Below, in pieces: positions 1 through 11,251 of a DNA stretch of 64,000 nt (position 1 is the stretch's first letter; every line of letters starts with the position of its first letter). Source of the stretch: Spongilla lacustris (taxonomy: Eukaryota > Porifera > Demospongiae > Spongillida > Spongillidae); NCBI GenBank assembly GCA_949361645.1, contig OX442415.1:3574148-3638147 (forward strand), written 5' to 3'. The position numbers were made by a program, and so were the translations under genes. The notes below the pieces were generated by a model. It made no database searches. It was not told where the DNA came from and was given only the letters and a program-made list of their open reading frames with translations.

Positions 1-1006
1 CAACAGCTTCAAACCTAAATCAAATTGGTAATGAATTATTACAAGCCTCCATTTGAATTTTTTTAAAATTGTACATGTATCTGAGAATTAAATATAAATG
101 CCATGTGTATAAATAAAGATTATAACCGTATGTCTATTCCAAAGTGTTGCGTAGGCACCCTGCTAAAGTCATTTGGCGTACAGAGTATAGCTCTGGTGTT
201 CTGATTGAGGCTGGTCACTAATCAAGATACCACATATTGAATGCCCCATGGCCAGTGTATATTTTTGAAACTCAATAATGATCATGATGTACATGTAACT
301 CTTGCATCTACAAGTGCACTTGGAGAAACTGCTATAAGCCACAAATTTAATTCCACAAATGGACGAACAGCAGTTGTACGTCTGCGTGCCAAACAAATTA
401 AACATTGTTGTTATATGCATTTATGTAGGGGTGAAATTTTAACTTATCAGAACCTATATGTTTAATAAATTATTGCATATTACACATTAGCAATTTATAT
501 CAGGCAGCATATATATTAATGTATGTCTGTAATGTTTGCTGTCTACAAATTGTACCTCACCATTGTTATATCTTGTAGGAATTAAAGAGGTACCTTCACC
601 AAAATAATAATTGTGTGTGTAAGAATGAAAAATCTTATTACAATCTTTGGGTGTATATGCTTGCAGTTGTGTTTGTACAAATAACTTGAAATAAGTGAAG
701 CCTTTATTGCACTGATGATGCAGTGATGCAATCATTACATTATTTGAATATGTGTATCTAAAAAACAAACAAAATAGTTCATTAAATAAGCTGCATAACA
801 TATATATGATAATGAATTTAGCTTCATGAAATTAACTACATGTATGACATCAATTTTTTTTGAAAGGCTAAATATGCAGGATCGGTAAAAGATACATTGG
901 AGGTATGGCAAAATGTTTGCAGCTTTACTAATAGATATTTTTGAATTCACTTTTATGTCATAAACATTCAGTATATCAATGATAAATGGTGTATTAATTT
1001 ACGTAG

Positions 1007-4000
1007 GATGATGCATCTATGCTCATGAAACAAGTAAGTTAGTTATTAAGCACTCATAGAAATGTGCCCTTATAGCTACATTGTGATGCATGCATGTATG
1101 TTTTTTTTTAATAGCACTCAATTACTGAATCTCAAGTTACAGTATGTTTAGCGAATGACATAAAGGTTTGATGTTAGAACTCTGATTCTTTCCCTTCACA
1201 CAAAACAACAATCAGCCAAAGAGAAAGAAGGCAATAGCTGTAAGTAGATATGTATGCCTTTAATACAAATTGAAGGGGAAATGTATTAATTTTAAATTTA
1301 AACTATACAAGTGTGAACAATGAAAAGGACACTTCATCTTGTTACATGTACAGGCAGTAACAGAGTTTAGGTTTCTCAATATAAACAGTCTTTTAGTATA
1401 CTGTACAAAGCACAAGCTTGGTTTCCATCACATTAGGGGCAAACAAGGGGGGGGGGGGGGGGTGAGAGTGGTCAATACCTGACTAAAATCATTGTAGTTA
1501 CATGTGTTCAACCTGTACGATTTGCTGATAAATACCTATGATAATCATCATCGTTGATACATATTTGCTATTGCCTTCAAAATCTTATATACCACTAACT
1601 TTCTCAGGGAGAATGTTTTTATATCTTGTGCAACCTACGACTGTGTTGTGACTTTACAATTATTATCAATACAATAACTAATACATACAGCTGAGATATT
1701 CATATGTCGTACTTATATAACCATAAATGGAATTTATAGTACTAAATACAAATACCGTATAATTAAAGGTATTATGTACTGAGCTGTATATCAGCCGATT
1801 GGGTTTTTTTCTTATCAGCCTAATTACTGTGATTAATTTCTACGTAATTCGACTTATTGATTGGCGTATCATTATTTTCGAAGGCCAAACATGGAGGATT
1901 GATTGAAGATATATTGGAGGTATGGCAAGGTGTTCAGCTTTAGCACATCTGTGTTCAAAACTGACTAATAGAAGTTTCTATCATTCATTAACATATAGCA
2001 AGAGAATGAATCTCAATCAACATCTGTAAGTCTATATTTAATATTTTGATTATAAATGCAATATTTAATTCACATAGGAAGATGAATCCATACTTAAAAA
2101 ACATGTCAGTTCATATAGGTAGAGTGATTAAGCATTCATTGGTGCATGTGTGTTTTTTTTTAACAGCATTCAAGTACTGCATCTCAAGTTACAGTATGTT
2201 TAGCAAATGGTATAATTGTTTTGGTATTATAACTGCAATTCCTCCCTTCACACAAAACAAAAAGCCAAAGACAAAGATAACGACAACTGTAAGTGGATCT
2301 GCTTGAATAGTGATGTAAAAAAATTGCAGAAAATATTTAAATATCTATAAAGTTTCAATGGTATATGTAGAAGCTGTATACAAATATAGTGCTACACAAA
2401 TTGTTATGATAAATAATAAACCCGACGCTGATGTATTTGACAACTCAAAACATTATAACTGGTATAATAGCGGTTATGATATACAATGTACCAGTGCAGT
2501 TATGTATAACTTGTTCAATATACAGGCATATTTAAATTGCTATTACGTACAATGGTACATTATATCTTACATACCTGCATCCAAATACCTCTAAGTTGTG
2601 ACTTACATGTAGTCTTGAATTATTTCTTTAAATATTGATAAATTAAAAATACGTATTAACACTGCCTCCACGAGTAAAGTGGGTCCGAATTAAGGGGAAA
2701 CTAAAAAACTAAAAGATCTGCTACCAACAGAACCACAGGTACTAGTTGTAAAATTCGTAGAGTAACCATTTACACTATGTTCACATTGTAATTTAAAAGA
2801 GCTGCAAGTATCACAGTTTTGATGCACACACTTTTAATAAACTGGTTAGATACTACACCTATCATTTTATCCTTTTACACCCATTCCCTTCTTTACTGCA
2901 AATTCATAAACATGCACAAGCCATCTATATCAATGCAGCTCTTGGTTTCCCTGAAAATAAAAATTACATGTGCATGCAGACTCGCAAAGCAGCGTGAAAA
3001 AAAAGTTAAACTGAACGCTGTAGTGTATAGCGTTCTATAGCCATGCTAGAACACATGCACATAGTAAAAATTACGTTGCATATGATTGAAAAATCATTGA
3101 AATGTTTAAAAGTTTTATACAATGTGATTATTGCCATTTTTCTATGATTATGAAATATGGTATCATCGAAATGGACCCCTTTTATATCGCCGAATTTGTA
3201 GCATCCAGCAAGTGGAATATCTCTCACAAAATGCATCCAATGTTGTCTCAAATGTTGTACTTTAACATGTCTGTATTTGAAAAGAAAAATATACATCAGC
3301 ATTTTTTACTTCCCTTTACAGCCTAAATTAACCCACTTTACTAGCGGACGCAGTTTTAAATAATAATATTATTCAAGTAGCTTTTTCAAAGCACGCAGGA
3401 AGTGTTAAGTTGTAGGCGAAATTTGTGTGGTGTGTATGCGTGTTTATGATTGTTAAATAATCGGATTAATATTAACATTAAATTTGAAACTTGTGCAGTA
3501 AAGTAAAAATAAACTACTCAGCATAGTAATGAAATATAACTAAGTTTTGTAATGAAATGAACATGATCTAGCACTGTACATATTCAGGTTCGTGCTCCTC
3601 TTTGGGGATTTTCACAACAGGCTCAACCATGGTCCAAAGATACGATGGATAATTATGAGGTAAAAAAAAAACTGTGTTGTGGTAATTATGTTCATGTATG
3701 TATTGTGCAGAATATGGAGACTCAAATGCCACTTGAAAAGGTATGTATTGTTTGCACTGCTCATATGTGCCTAATGACAATAATATTTACCATAGAAATC
3801 AAGTGGTTAGTTAATTTGATAAAGCATAGCATTCTTTATGTCAAATACGATATTTTCTTCACAATTGTGTCAGAAATTGAGAAATAAATCACTACACTAT
3901 GTGATTCATGATGACACTTATGATTAAATGGCATGCAAGCTCTATCCATTGTACCTTAAATTGACTGTTTCAAAGTATGGTTATAAGGTTGTTAACTATC

Positions 4001-7000
4001 TTATGAGGCCTCACAATTATGTTTAGAGATAAATGTAAATTATGTTTATTTAGAAGTAGAGGATGACATAAATATGCAATGGAACAGCATTCATTTTTAG
4101 TTAATAAGTTGTATAGCAAGTTATAGAGATTTATGGGACAGTTTCCGAGAAGATGTCGTATCTTTTATGTTATAAAATTGCTTTTGCGTTTGAATCATAA
4201 TAACTTTTAGAACAATTAAGATTAACTTCATATATTTGCAGCACTTTATGCCACACCATTTCTGTATGGTAAGACACATTTTGGAGTCTTGCACTTGCTC
4301 AGTGCCAGTACTGCAATGTTCGAAACCTCACCGGGCTCAAACCCTCAATAACTTTGGTAGGAGTAATCAAATCGCTTCAAATTCGGTTTTTAGGTAGAGA
4401 GGTCCCTTATGTATCGATTCGTTCTGTTCATTAATGTTTAAGCTATTGGTTAGAGAGATACAGTTTATCAAACTATGTGCTTATTTTCGCGCTCGATTTG
4501 TGCCAATGATCTGGGCAAATTTGCTTCCCACTCGATGAATGGGTAGATGGTGATTATAACATTGGCGCAAATCAAGCGGGAAAGCATGGACGTAGTTTGT
4601 TCAACTGTATCTCCATAACAGATGACATAAAAATCAACATACAGAACGAAAGGACCTGTGTAACTAAAACCCGAATTTGAAGCGATTTGATTATTCTACC
4701 GAACGTTATTGCGGGTTTGAAACCGGTGGGGTATTGGACGTTGCAATACTGGCACAGAGCAATTGCAAGGCCCCACAATGTACTCTACCATACAGAAATG
4801 GTGTGGCATAAAGTGCTGCAAATATGAAATTGATAACCTTAACCGTTCGGTAGCTACAATGATTCAAACGCAAAGCAATTTTATAACATTATAAATTTTT
4901 ATAAAAGATACTACTGACATTTTCACGGAAACTTTAGAATTTGATTTAAGCTGAGAATTATTTTGTTTTCGTGTAAAAACGTTGTTACTACATTATATAA
5001 TGAAAACAATTTTTCAAGGTTCAGTAAGTTTAGATTTCTCAGGTGGCATTAATATTTATATGATCATGCATCATATTATATAAATTATACATACATAATT
5101 ATATAAGTGCTACTAAATTATACATACTACATATGTATAAAAAGTAATTAAATAATACAACAAGCTTATGACACTGAGACCTGCCTACATTGTTAATATA
5201 AAGCAGTTTATAAATCGCAATCTTTTATTGTGCAGTTTATAAATGTAATTGAACTAATAAAGTAAAAGGCATTACATATTATCATTTCAATTATATGTAA
5301 GGATTCATTTATAATAAAATGGTCTAAGTTTATGAATTATACCATATCAGATAGTTTTGGGTTCTTTAGTGGCAGCTGTACCATAACTTGTGTAGAAATT
5401 TAGTCTGGGCACCAGAAAGGTTGGTACTGTAGATGCTGGTCATTAGGCAAGAGGTAATATATTGAATGCCATGTGGGGCCTAATGTTTTCATGTGTGATT
5501 ATTTCTTGACAATAGGATGCACTTCAATCATCTTCTAGTCAAATTGGAGAAGCTGCCGTAAGTCTATTATTTTTAAGTTTGGTACTGAAGCTAAGAACGT
5601 TTACTTACTTGCCATACTGCCTCAAATGTGATGGTTTCAAATTCCACACAAATCGTCATAGGATACACCAGTTGTAAGTCAGTGTGAGAGTATTGTTTAA
5701 AGATTATAACAATGCTTTTTATACAAATCATAGAATGCAACTGTTGCATCTAAAAATGGAGAAAGTGATGTAAGTGTATAGCATTGTTGAGTTTGAAAAA
5801 TGTTTTGAAACATGATGCAGAAACAATAACTCAATTGTAAATCAGTGTGATGTGTATGGTTGTATATAGATAAATGATGCATTATGATAAGTTATGATTA
5901 TTAAGTCTAATGCAACGATTCCATCTAGTAGTTAACCTTTAATCTCCCGTCGTCCTACGCGTAGGATTAGCGTCCTATGCGTAGGACGCAAGTTAACATT
6001 AATTTTTTAGCAAACTCATATGATCAAAAAATAAACCAAAATCTCATTGCACTGTAGAAATGGTTATTAATTCAGGAAATATTTTTACTTTCTTGCAATT
6101 CTTCAAAGATTGTCAAATACAATCAATACTGCATTGCTAAAAGATGTATTTGCGGTAAATTGCAAAGCAACTTAAAGTACCAAATAGTAATGTTGGGAAG
6201 ATCAGAGCAACATTTTAAAAGAAGGGGGTAGGAGGTCAGGTCTTTTTCACTAAGCATATAAAAAAGTACATTGTAGATTTGGAAATTGCTAGCTCCACAA
6301 GCTTATGAACAATAGGTATTTGTCAGAAGCATGTTTCGGGAATAGCCAAGTGAATGGACAAAATCCTGAAAACGTACAGTGCGTTTTTGGTAGAAATGAC
6401 AAAATCAATTAGAGTAAAAACACTGCCGTAGAATGTATTAAGTAGCCCACACATCATGCTTCAAAATACATTTTTTATTAGTGATACTTGTCGTACTTTT
6501 TTTCTGTGACAATTAAATTCTCTACATAATGCTTTTTTAAGAACCGTATCTGCATCGTGTAACCAAGGGTGTGATTAAAAAAATTGACTGACAATTGGTA
6601 AATTTAGCACGATAGACACATCAAACAACAGTAGAGAAATGGATGCTAAAAAATTGCATTTCTATTTATAATGAAATTTCAAATATTGGTCCTACGCGTA
6701 GGACTTGGACCTGGAGAATAAAGATTAAGTTGTAGAAATCATTGGAAAGATGTAACAGAGCAAAGTGGTTGTCTGTTTAAATATAAACCCAGCATTATTT
6801 GTGATAGAGATGGGTATAAAAGAAAGGAGTACCTTAATGAATGATTTGTACAACTACAGGGTAAAAATTCTAGTATATTGCGTAAGTGAAACAGTGTATT
6901 TATAGGAGCATTTGTGTAATTTTCATTGCTCGCCATATGCTTGTATAGATTAGAGAATGTTGTATTTTTAAAAATGATATGCATTAGCATCTAAGTAAGC

Positions 7001-7777
7001 ATTTGAAACGGGGCAACTTAAGAGAAGTAATACATTACATTATTTACACAGGATTCGGATGATGTGATGTCTGTTAAGGTAAGGCATACATTGTGTGCAA
7101 TTACATCACACATATCATGTGAAATTAATGCAGGAATTGGTGAAAGATACGCACAGAATTGTAATGAAACTGCAGGGGAAAGAAGAAGAAAACAGAACTA
7201 AATTTATGGTACATCATTGTATACATTGTTCTATCACTTTAAAAGCAAGATTGGTGTTTTAAATTAAATTGATTAAAAAAAGCAATAGAAATATTGCAGA
7301 AGTGAAATATGGCTGGTGGGTGCCAAACAATTTTTGGTTGCGATATCAGGTTTACTGCACCGCAATCACATTTATTATCCTGTAGGGTATACATAAGCTG
7401 TATGCATTATTTGTCACTTGACTTTCAACCTGCATTTCAGATTGGAGATGTTGACCTTTTGGGCATACCAGCAAAAAATCCTGTTAAGTTTTGCTTACAA
7501 GCCATGGACGTCGTTTTTTCGACAGAGGAGATGGCACACGGGCGATACAAAGCTGTACGAAAAAGAGGCAATAAGACACCACCACCGCCACTCGATGTGA
7601 AGCGAGTGAAGTTAATAGATGGTAATCGTTTTTTATGAGTGATATATTATTAATTATTTCTTTGTAGATGCTATCATAAAACGGTACGGGCTTGAAGCAT
7701 TTAACAAAACCGCTTCAAAAGTCCGCATACAAGCGAACCAAAAGTGTTCTGACATTTTTACTAAGAAGTTTAAATGA
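1007..7777 (+). CDS. BEN-like domain gene, copy 1, 3' exons only
   Basis: These are the last 13 coding exons of the same gene described in full at 46626-56015; the first four lie left of the window. Exons by AG/GT signals: 1007-1033, 1115-1141, 1216-1239, 2167-2193, 2265-2288, 3588-3659, 3711-3740, 5516-5557, 5734-5769, 7052-7078, 7134-7208, 7441-7621 and 7668-7777 (TGA stop). All but the last two are multiples of three and open in phase 0. The last two join in phase 1 and encode the BEN-like C-terminus. The exons match the second copy at every position compared, so this copy is probably also intact if its 5' part exists. Confidence 0.65.
4131..4938. mobile_element. Diverged foldback element (TATGGGA-end family)
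   Basis: The left end (TTATGGGACAGTTTCC) and right end (GGAAACTTT...) form long, imperfect inverted arms meeting near 4520-4550. The same family appears nearly intact at 30993-31827, as half an element at 60396-60845, and as the terminal arms of the satellite foldback (26689 and 59682). It lies in an intron of the BEN-like gene and carries no open reading frame. It is more diverged than the other copies, so this is an older insertion that was carried along when the giant element moved. Confidence 0.6.
5932..6728. mobile_element. TTAA-flanked MITE with subterminal palindromes
   Basis: The element begins TTAACCTTTAATCTCC and ends GGAGAATAAAGATTAA, so it has inverted ends with TTAA at both borders, as in piggyBac-type insertions. 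Just inside the left end are two palindromes (TCCTACGCGTAGGA and a near-identical TCCTATGCGTAGGA). Just inside the right end is GTCCTACGCGTAGGAC, a perfect 16-bp palindrome. No coding sequence is present, so it would be non-autonomous. It lies in an intron of the BEN-like gene. The element at 22066-24982 has the same architecture with different palindromes. The piggyBac assignment rests only on TTAA. Confidence 0.6.
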
Positions 7778-8105
7778 ACATGTGTTGTATTGTTTTAATT
7801 GCGTACATGTATTACAATGACAACATCGTATCCAATAATGTTACTACTTCGTGATCGAGAGCTTCAATAGTAACATAACGATCCTATATGTATCACAATA
7901 GGAGAAAAATAACTCCTATGAGATCGTACAAGATCGTGAATATATTGCACCAGTCGCTAGAATATGAACGCACGTGCTTGATCGATAATGGTTGCATATA
8001 TAAAGATGACGAGAACGACTATTCACGAAAGTATATGCACATACTGCCGACGATCATGAAGGATTGTTTACGATGCACGTTACTCGTTGTTATTGATCCG
8101 CTATT

Positions 8106-8489
8106 AAAAAGATGTAATACGATCACTGTTATTTTTTATCACTCTTTTACTTTCCTTGTACGATACGTGCATATTCTAGTAGTTATTGAACCTGTAAAGA
8201 TATTATACGATCACTCACTATATTGATGTTATGCATCATCTTTTGCTTTTACGATGGTAGTACGATCGTCGACGTTCCTCTCAAACGAAATTCGATGTAA
8301 TACGATCACTCACTGCATGTATTGAATTTTTAAATCACTCTTTGACTTACCTTGAACGATACGCTATAATCGTGCATTATTGAACCTGTAAAGATATTAT
8401 ACGATCAGTAATTGTATTGATGTTATACATCATCTTTTGCTTGTACGATGGTAGTACGATCGTCGACGTTCCTCTCAAACGAAATTCGT
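8106..8489 (+). repeat. Two ~190-bp subterminal tandem repeats, copy 1
   Basis: Two direct repeats (about 8106-8292 and 8293-8489) each end with the same CGATCGTCGACGTTCCTC block and an AACGAAATTCG tail. They contain many ACGATC/TACGATC motifs. They lie just inside the right terminus of the giant element, the usual place for transposase or accessory-protein binding sites in CACTA elements. The second copy is at 56344-56727. Confidence 0.6.
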
Positions 8490-8550
8490 ACTATAAGCTC
8501 GATCATAGACGATTGTTAGAACGATAGGTTCGTACGATTTTTTTGCTGGG

Positions 8551-8896
8551 GAGCAAGAGGCAACCCCAAAGCTGGAAACGAGAAACGCTGGAATAAGCGA
8601 TCCCACGCCATCCAGACTACGAAACCAACGAAGAGGACCCAATCAGCTATTGCAGAAGCAGCCATCAAGGAATTTGAATCACTGAGTGAGTTTCTGCCCG
8701 ATCTACCTGATACAGATGCTAGAACGCTAGCCTTGCGGATGTATTACCTGGAGCTGTCAGAAAACGTATCGCTCTGTGATGCCCAAAGTAGAGTGAGCAA
8801 GATGTTTTCTATTAGCCCATATACAGTCAAGAGGTGGGCCGCAGCATGGGAAGATACAGGGGAGGAAGCACTGATTGATCATCGTGAAAAGGACAA
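8551..8896 (+). pseudogene. Inverted fragment of IS630-like transposase gene
   Basis: This plus-strand piece is nearly identical to the reverse complement of about 10356-10712. It covers codons 67 to about 178 of the 637-aa transposase (basic linker and helix-turn-helix). I saw one substitution near 8775 and a 12-13 bp deletion just after 8886. It starts abruptly at the border of the giant element, which cut it. It cannot encode a protein on its own. The intact gene next door shows what the uninterrupted site looked like (CACA/GAGCAAG). Confidence 0.8.
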
Positions 8897-8991
8897 ATTA
8901 GAATATTAATATTTTATAATAGATGATACTTAGACTGAGGACATGTAATGGATTGAAAAAGAATAAATTTGTCAAAATAATGGCAGTTCTG

Positions 8992-10905
8992 TCAGATTGC
9001 TGGTAAAGGAACAGTTTGGTAAGACCCCTTTCGATGATGACGATGAATCTTTTTCAGGGCCTTCAATGTCTCATATACAACAATACCATCAGCTTCACTG
9101 GCATATGCCTCAATCCATTTCCAGGTGTGATCAGAAAAAGAGGTATGATGGTGTACAGTTAGGTGCTGTGCTGAAAGTGCATATGAAAGAGTTGCTCTTA
9201 AAGTTGTAATACTGTGGCCACAATGTTGTCTACAGTAATGCTTAACATGCGACCAGCACATCTCAACGTGCATGCATTCTGGATGGCATTTGGGGCCAAA
9301 CAGAAGAATGTGGCCACGACGCTCTGCTTCTTCTTGTAGTTCAGGCTTTAAGCATGCAAAATCAGGTTGTGAAGATAGCAAGGCCCTCAGTTCGTTTAGC
9401 CTCATCTTTTCAATGCCAGACAAACCTCGCTCCCTGCAAATTCTCAATGCACCTTTGGCAATTGGAGTTCCATCAGGCCCTGCATACCACATTTCCTGTT
9501 GAACTCTGTTCATAGTTCCAGAAGCCACATCGAACATTTCATACCAGCCAATCTGAGTTAAGATTGGCTGTTTACCACCATCTGTTTTATTCATTTTAGA
9601 CGTTGATAGGGCTCCTTTCCTTACTGCCACATGACTTGGGGCATTATCATAAGTCAAAAGTAGCTGGCATCCAGGATACAAGGACTCAAATTCATCAATT
9701 ACGTTATGCAAGTTTCTCATTACATTCTCATGGTTCCACGAACCATCAGTTTTGGGTTCAATAGTTTCCAATCCTAACCATCCATGACATGGAACAGAAA
9801 CCCCACTTACCATAATTGTTGCTCCATCACCCTTTGGTTTCATGTGATAAGTGTCATTACTTACCCATGCAAACCGATTCCCTTCATTGGCATAAAGAAT
9901 TGACTCATCATGATTTCCATGAAATAAAGGCTTTTCACCTGATGGTAGATTGGGCCACTCTGGTCTTCCAGTAACCTCGTTAAAAACAGGTAGTCGAGGC
10001 TTTAAGGCCAGCATTTGTTTCACCCATTCAGTGCGGTATGTAACTATGTCAGGGTGCTCATGCCTGTCACAGAACGGAGCATTTGACGAATCTGCCCAGT
10101 TAAAACCCAATTTATGCATCCATCGGAGCACTGTCATCCTTGATACTTGACGAGAGTGAAAATATGCCTCATGCATATCTAGCAGTTCTTCGGGTACAAT
10201 GTCTGCATCAGTCAGAAGTATATCATTGATGTGTAGTTGGATTTGCTGAATTGTAACATATCCATCCCGGTGTTTTCCACCTTGCTTTAAACGCTTTTGT
10301 ACCCACAATTTGAGCTCAGTAACTAGAGCTGGAGAAAGAAAAAGAATGGACTTGTCCTTTCCTTCGTGAAAGCCACGATGATCAATCAGTGCTTCCTCCC
10401 CTGTATCTTCCCATGCTGCGGCCCACCTCTTGACTGTATATGGGCTAATAGAAAACATCTTGCTCACTCTACTTTGGGCATCACAGGGCGATACGTTTTC
10501 TGACAGCTCCAGGTAATACATCCGCAAGGCTAGCGTTCTAGCATCTGTATCAGGTAGATCGGGCAGAAACTCACTCAGTGATTCAAATTCCTTGATGGCT
10601 GCTTCTGCAATAGCTGATTGGGTCCTCTTCGTTGGTTTCGTAGTCTGGATGGCGTGGGATCGCTTATTCCAGCGTTTCTCGTTTCCAGCTTTGGGGTTGC
10701 CTCTTGCTCTGTGACGTTTTTTGAGGTCTGCCCAGATTGATGCTGCTTTACTAGCCGTTCGTCGTGAGCTGCTTGCAGATGGAGCTTGGTTCTGAAAAGA
10801 ACCGTTTTCGCAATCTTCATTGATAGCACTAAGACTTGGATCCATATGTACGGGAGCGACTCGATTGATAAACAAAGAACTTTGACGTAACGTTAGTGTA
10901 TTCAT
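8992..10905 (-). CDS. IS630/Tc1/mariner-like DDE transposase, 637 aa
   Basis: An uninterrupted 637-codon frame from ATG (10905) to TGA (8992). The N-terminal 120 residues are basic and low in complexity. A helix-turn-helix follows at about 135-178 (DAQSRVSKMFSISPYTVKRW). The RNase H-like catalytic core has D333 in HGNHDES, D420 in LLTYDNAPSH and a probable E548 in HVEMCW, about 127 residues after the second aspartate. The motifs resemble a family of IS630/Tc1-type transposases also seen in basidiomycete fungi, judged from memory of the motifs. It would cut and paste DNA at TA targets. The terminal repeats of this element are not clear: CAGTGGAAACC ends occur nearby at 11252, 13002 and 13238. 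The intact frame suggests recent activity or domestication. A second in-frame Met at residue 21 is an alternative start. Confidence 0.85.
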   Translation of the reverse strand: MNTLTLRQSSLFINRVAPVHMDPSLSAINEDCENGSFQNQAPSASSSRRTASKAASIWADLKKRHRARGNPKAGNEKRWNKRSHAIQTTKPTKRTQSAIAEAAIKEFESLSEFLPDLPDTDARTLALRMYYLELSENVSPCDAQSRVSKMFSISPYTVKRWAAAWEDTGEEALIDHRGFHEGKDKSILFLSPALVTELKLWVQKRLKQGGKHRDGYVTIQQIQLHINDILLTDADIVPEELLDMHEAYFHSRQVSRMTVLRWMHKLGFNWADSSNAPFCDRHEHPDIVTYRTEWVKQMLALKPRLPVFNEVTGRPEWPNLPSGEKPLFHGNHDESILYANEGNRFAWVSNDTYHMKPKGDGATIMVSGVSVPCHGWLGLETIEPKTDGSWNHENVMRNLHNVIDEFESLYPGCQLLLTYDNAPSHVAVRKGALSTSKMNKTDGGKQPILTQIGWYEMFDVASGTMNRVQQEMWYAGPDGTPIAKGALRICRERGLSGIEKMRLNELRALLSSQPDFACLKPELQEEAERRGHILLFGPKCHPECMHVEMCWSHVKHYCRQHCGHSITTLRATLSYALSAQHLTVHHHTSFSDHTWKWIEAYASEADGIVVYETLKALKKIHRHHRKGSYQTVPLPAI

Positions 10906-11251
10906 ATTATGATGTCACGTTTTAAATGCAATTCATGGCATAATTGCAAGAAATGGCGGAGGTTTTCAGCTATTGGTGTTTGATAGCAGTTTTTTAACGG
11001 CAAAGTATAGCCTATTGCCTCTGAAGTACGTTGTTGCGATAGATCTAACATGTGACGTACCCAGAGACGAATCATTTCCGTGTGGTAAGAGCGTACTACG
11101 AAATGGTATCGCTAAGCTTTTACGAGCTAAAAACGCACATCTAGCTTGATAAAACCGTAACTTTTTACCGGACTTAAAAAGCGACTCGGCCAAAGGTTGC
11201 TAATGCATGCTCTCTAGATATACTGCAAATTTGGTTAAGATCTATTGCCTA
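10906..11251 (-). other. Sequence upstream of transposase, no gene seen
   Basis: About 345 bp between the transposase start and the next element. It does not resemble the 5' arms of the palindromic element that follows, so the two elements belong to different lineages. I see no credible coding frame and no terminal repeat that clearly ends the transposase element. Confidence 0.4.

Larger units (their letters stand above)
1..8550 (+). mobile_element. Right end of giant CACTA-like element, copy 1
   Basis: This stretch repeats 48239-56788 at a constant offset of 48,238 bp. I found no difference in any place compared, including homopolymer lengths (the G16 run near 1446 and the A10 run near 3662). 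The match ends at exactly the terminal base of the element's right inverted repeat (TTTTTTTGCTGGG, ending at 8550), after which the two copies have unrelated flanks. The left end lies outside the window. It carries the 3' exons of the BEN-like gene, a degenerate foldback and a TTAA-flanked MITE. The flank at 8551 is IS630-like transposase sequence, so this copy inserted into that element. A false duplication by the assembler is less likely because the match stops at the terminal repeat. Confidence 0.85.

Noticed and set aside
1..8550. Assembly artefact (duplicated haplotype) as the main explanation
   Set aside because: The match ends at the exact terminal base of a TIR that also has a distinct, satellite-embedded partner end. 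Not fully excluded without read depth.
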